Assembly: GCA_002422725.1 (NCBI GenBank)
Contig: DITE01000095.1
Span: 307-52,312, forward strand
DNA from: Bacteroidales bacterium UBA6192
GTDB taxonomy: Bacteria; Bacteroidota; Bacteroidia; Bacteroidales; F082
Reading direction: 5' to 3'
DNA: 52,006 nucleotides
Part shown: positions 49,682 to 52,006 of the stretch, in pieces
Layout: each line of letters opens with the position of its first letter
Numbering within the stretch: position 1 is the stretch's first letter
Notes under the pieces: generated by a model
Database searches by the model: none
What the model was told of the DNA's origin: nothing
The model's input: only the letters and a program-made list of their open reading frames with translations
Position numbers and translations under genes: made by a program

Positions 49682-50985
49682 TTTTGCCTGAAATATATCT
49701 GTACAGGAACTCCTGTGAAGTTGAATAACTCCCTGAGCTTGTTTTCAAGAAATCTTCTGTAATTTTCTTTCACATCACGAGGATAATTGCAGAAAAACAC
49801 GAATTGGGGCGAGCTTGTTTTCAACTGGGTGATATACTTTATTTTCACATAATGACCGCGTGGCGTTGCGGGTGGGGGAGAGTTCTGGATAATAGGAAGC
49901 AGCAACTCGTTAAGCTGAGAAGTTGAAATTTGTCTGGTTTTGCTTTCATACACCTCATGAGCCAGTTCCAGCGCTTTAAATATCCTTTGTTTCCCGGGAA
50001 CCGAAGTGAAGACAATGGGATAGTCAGTAAAAGGAGCCGTTTTCTCCCGAATAGATTTCTCAATGGCTACATGCGTATTTGTGCTCTTTTCGACCAAATC
50101 CCATTTGTTCACCACAACGACAATACCTTTGCGATTCTTCTCTGCAAGGTGCAAAATATTCATATCCTGCGCTTCCATGCCTGTTTGGGCATCAATAAGC
50201 AGGAGCACCACATCACTTTCTTCGATCGATCTTATGGAGCGCAGTACAGAGTAAAACTCGATGTTTTCATAAATCTTTCCTTTTTTCCGAAGGCCTGCAG
50301 TGTCAACCAGGATGAAGTCCATGCCAAAGGCGTTGTAACGGCTGTGAATCGAATCGCGGGTTGTTCCGGCTACTTCTGTCACGATATTTCTGTCAAATCC
50401 AAGCAGTGCATTGATCAGGGATGATTTGCCAACATTCGGACGGCCAACAACGGCAAATTTTGGCAGGTCGTCCTCAACCTCTGCTTCAACATTGGGTAGC
50501 AACTTAACCAGTTCATCGAGCAATTCTCCTGTCCCACTTCCATTGATAGCCGACACCGGGAAAACTTCACCGAGTCCGAGCGCATAAAACTCATGCGTTT
50601 GTACAATCCTATCGGAATTATCCACTTTGTTGGCCGCCAACATGACTTTTTTATTTGACTGGCGAAGCAAAATTCCCACTTCTTCATCCAGGGCGTGAAG
50701 CCCTTCGGCCACATCAACCAAAAAAATGATCACATCAGCTTCATCAATGGCCAGTGCAACTTGTTTACGGATTTCTTCTTCGAAAATGTCTTCGGATCCA
50801 ATCACATACCCGCCAGTGTCGATTAGCGTGAAACTCACTCCGTTCCAGTCGCTTATGCCATAATGTCGGTCGCGTGTAACCCCGGCAGTTTCTTCAACAA
50901 TTGCCTGGCGCGATTGAACCATTCTGTTGAAAAAGGTTGATTTGCCTACGTTTGGTCGGCCTACTATTGCTACAATATTTCCCAT
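49678..50985 (-). CDS. der: Der (EngA) double GTPase
   Basis: 435 aa. Two G domains: GRPNVGKSTFFNRMV with DTGGY and NKVD (about 8-125), and GRPNVGKSSLINALLG with DTAGL and NKWD (about 177-300), followed by the KH-like C-terminal domain (PPPATPRGHYVKIKYITQ ... PQFVFFCNYP). Needed for 50S subunit maturation. Starts 21 bp after the era stop; era-der-S4 protein form one operon. Confidence 0.97.
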   Translation of the reverse strand: MGNIVAIVGRPNVGKSTFFNRMVQSRQAIVEETAGVTRDRHYGISDWNGVSFTLIDTGGYVIGSEDIFEEEIRKQVALAIDEADVIIFLVDVAEGLHALDEEVGILLRQSNKKVMLAANKVDNSDRIVQTHEFYALGLGEVFPVSAINGSGTGELLDELVKLLPNVEAEVEDDLPKFAVVGRPNVGKSSLINALLGFDRNIVTEVAGTTRDSIHSRYNAFGMDFILVDTAGLRKKGKIYENIEFYSVLRSIRSIEESDVVLLLIDAQTGMEAQDMNILHLAEKNRKGIVVVVNKWDLVEKSTNTHVAIEKSIREKTAPFTDYPIVFTSVPGKQRIFKALELAHEVYESKTRQISTSQLNELLLPIIQNSPPPATPRGHYVKIKYITQLKTSSPQFVFFCNYPRDVKENYRRFLENKLRELFNFTGVPVQIYFRQK

Positions 50986-51006
50986 ATCTCAATTATTTTA
51001 CTTGCC

Positions 51007-51888
51007 TCAGGCTTCGTAACCAAAACGTTTCAAGGCTGTTTCGTCATCTCGCCAATCTTTGTTCACTTTCACAGCGATTTCGAGGTACACTTTTTTACCA
51101 ATAAATTCTTCGATGTCGATCCTGGCCATAGTACCCGTTTTCTTAATTGCTGCGCCATGATGGCCAAGGATAATGGCTTTTTGCGATTCGCGGGCGGTGT
51201 AAATGATAGCCCGGATTCGGGTCAGTTTTTCGCCCTCCTCATATGATTCAACGGCTACCTCAACAGCGTAGGGGATTTCTTGCTTATAGTTCAACAGAAT
51301 TTTCTCACGGATGATTTCAGCCACGAAAAACCGCATGGATTTGTCGGTTAGTTCGTCTTTTGGAAAATAGGGAGGACTTTCGGGCAACAGGTCAACGATG
51401 CGGCTCATAACAGCCTCGATGTTAAAACCCAGCAGGGCCGACATCGGAATGATGGTGGCTGCAGGTACAAGAGCTTGCCAGTGTTTGATCATTTCTTCCA
51501 CCTCGGGCTGAGTCGAAAGGTCTATCTTGTTTAACAGGATAAAAACAGGCACAAGTGCATGTTGTAACTTTGGCAGGATATCTTTAAAATCCGATTTATC
51601 CTGAATATCTATGATAAATAGGATGATATCAGCATCAATCATGGCCGTTTCTACAAAACTGTTCATGATTTCATGCATTTTGTAGGCTGGTTTTGTGATG
51701 ATCCCCGGGGTGTCGCTAAAGATCATCTGGAACTCATCTCCGTTCACAATTCCGAGAATACGGTGACGGGTTGTTTGCACTTTTGAGGTGATAATGGAGA
51801 TTTTTTCACCAACAAGAGCGTTCATCAGGGTAGATTTGCCGGCGTTAGGATTTCCTATAATGTTGATATAGCCTGACTTATGCGGCAT
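51007..51888 (-). CDS. era: Era GTPase
   Basis: 293 aa. G1 GNPNAGKSTLMNALVG, G2 region TTRHRILGI, G3 SDTPGI, G4 NKID, then the KH domain with ESQKAIILGHHGAAIKKTGTMARIDIEEFIGKKVYLEIAVKV. Era binds the 3' end of 16S rRNA and assists 30S assembly. First gene of the era-der-S4 operon, divergent from the initiator tRNA. Confidence 0.97.
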   Translation of the reverse strand: MPHKSGYINIIGNPNAGKSTLMNALVGEKISIITSKVQTTRHRILGIVNGDEFQMIFSDTPGIITKPAYKMHEIMNSFVETAMIDADIILFIIDIQDKSDFKDILPKLQHALVPVFILLNKIDLSTQPEVEEMIKHWQALVPAATIIPMSALLGFNIEAVMSRIVDLLPESPPYFPKDELTDKSMRFFVAEIIREKILLNYKQEIPYAVEVAVESYEEGEKLTRIRAIIYTARESQKAIILGHHGAAIKKTGTMARIDIEEFIGKKVYLEIAVKVNKDWRDDETALKRFGYEA

Positions 51889-51913
51889 GGGGAGATTATT
51901 TTAAAGAAAAAAC

Positions 51914-51944
51914 TTGTTTTGCAAAGAAACAAAAATTATCTTTG
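51914..51944 (+). promoter_or_regulatory. Promoter of initiator tRNA gene
   Basis: TTG (51914-51916), 20-bp spacer, TATCTTTG (51937-51944): a full -33/-7 match, placing the start about 25 bp before the tRNA. Confidence 0.7.
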
Positions 51945-51974
51945 CACTCCCAAATTAAAAGGGAATCACCACAT

Positions 51975-52006
51975 TGCGGGGTGGAGCAGAGGTAGCTCGT
52001 TGGGCT
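51975..52006 (+). tRNA. tRNA-fMet (initiator), 5' part only
   Basis: The window ends inside this gene at position 33, one base before the anticodon. Visible: GCGGGG acceptor strand preceded by a T at position 1, T8, the D arm GGAGC...GGTAGCTC, and an anticodon stem ending in GGG before CT, the three-G hallmark of initiator tRNA. The anticodon CAT itself lies outside the window. Confidence 0.85.

Overview
The window looks like chromosome of a Bacteroidota bacterium, probably Bacteroidales or a close relative. The evidence is a type IX secretion (T9SS) locus with gliding-type C-terminal domains, TonB receptor plus DUF5689 lipoprotein, GldN-like lipoprotein, SufE/SufT pair, many promoters with the phylum's TAnnTTTG -7 element, and few Shine-Dalgarno sequences. 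All calls come from reading the sequence and translations; no database search was run.

Layout. 1-10049 (minus strand) is a surface-adhesin locus: a 1546-aa ice-binding-like (DUF3494) adhesin with 13 Ig-like 72-residue repeats, PKD domain and T9SS type B tail, then PorP/SprF, then a PorE-like TPR/beta-propeller/OmpA protein and a terminator. A second, near-identical adhesin follows and runs off the left edge. 10681-12810 holds SufT, SufE and a methyltransferase. 12870-17421 is an AT-rich island bounded by 81-bp direct repeats that copy the 3' end of purC. It carries DarT/DarG (DNA ADP-ribosylation toxin-antitoxin) and a two-gene operon of a voltage-gated-type ion channel plus a PD-(D/E)xK nuclease, and has no visible integrase. 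17391-27852 is mostly core: PurC, PhoH, SAM hydrolase, PAP2, Obg, CDF transporter, SlyD-like FKBP, a 42-aa membrane protein and a large PEP-synthase-like protein lacking catalytic domains. 27896-29030 is a RAYT transposase with its repeats. 29031-33914 has a cyclic-nucleotide-domain/aspartase fusion, three AT-rich orphan genes with broken coding stubs in front of them (possible immunity-gene graveyard) and a D-threonine-aldolase-like enzyme. 34015-39837 has 134-bp tandem repeats, a GldN-like lipoprotein, M16 peptidase, O-methyltransferase, PurE, Hpt and a tandem adenylate kinase. 40072-49260 has two secreted EEP-family nucleases, a TonB receptor, a DUF5689 lipoprotein, a polyprenol-phosphate mannosyltransferase, dihydroorotase and a MORN-repeat lipoprotein. 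49286-51888 is an S4 protein-Der-Era cluster, and an initiator tRNA begins at 51975.

The best candidate for an undescribed system is the purC-anchored island, especially the ion channel and nuclease, which are 8 bp apart and sit next to DarTG. A membrane pore paired with a nuclease-fold protein in a repeat-bounded cassette suggests an anti-phage module. Further points of interest are the cNMP-aspartase fusion, the double adenylate kinase with an altered second half, and the duplicated DUF3494 adhesins around their secretion partners.
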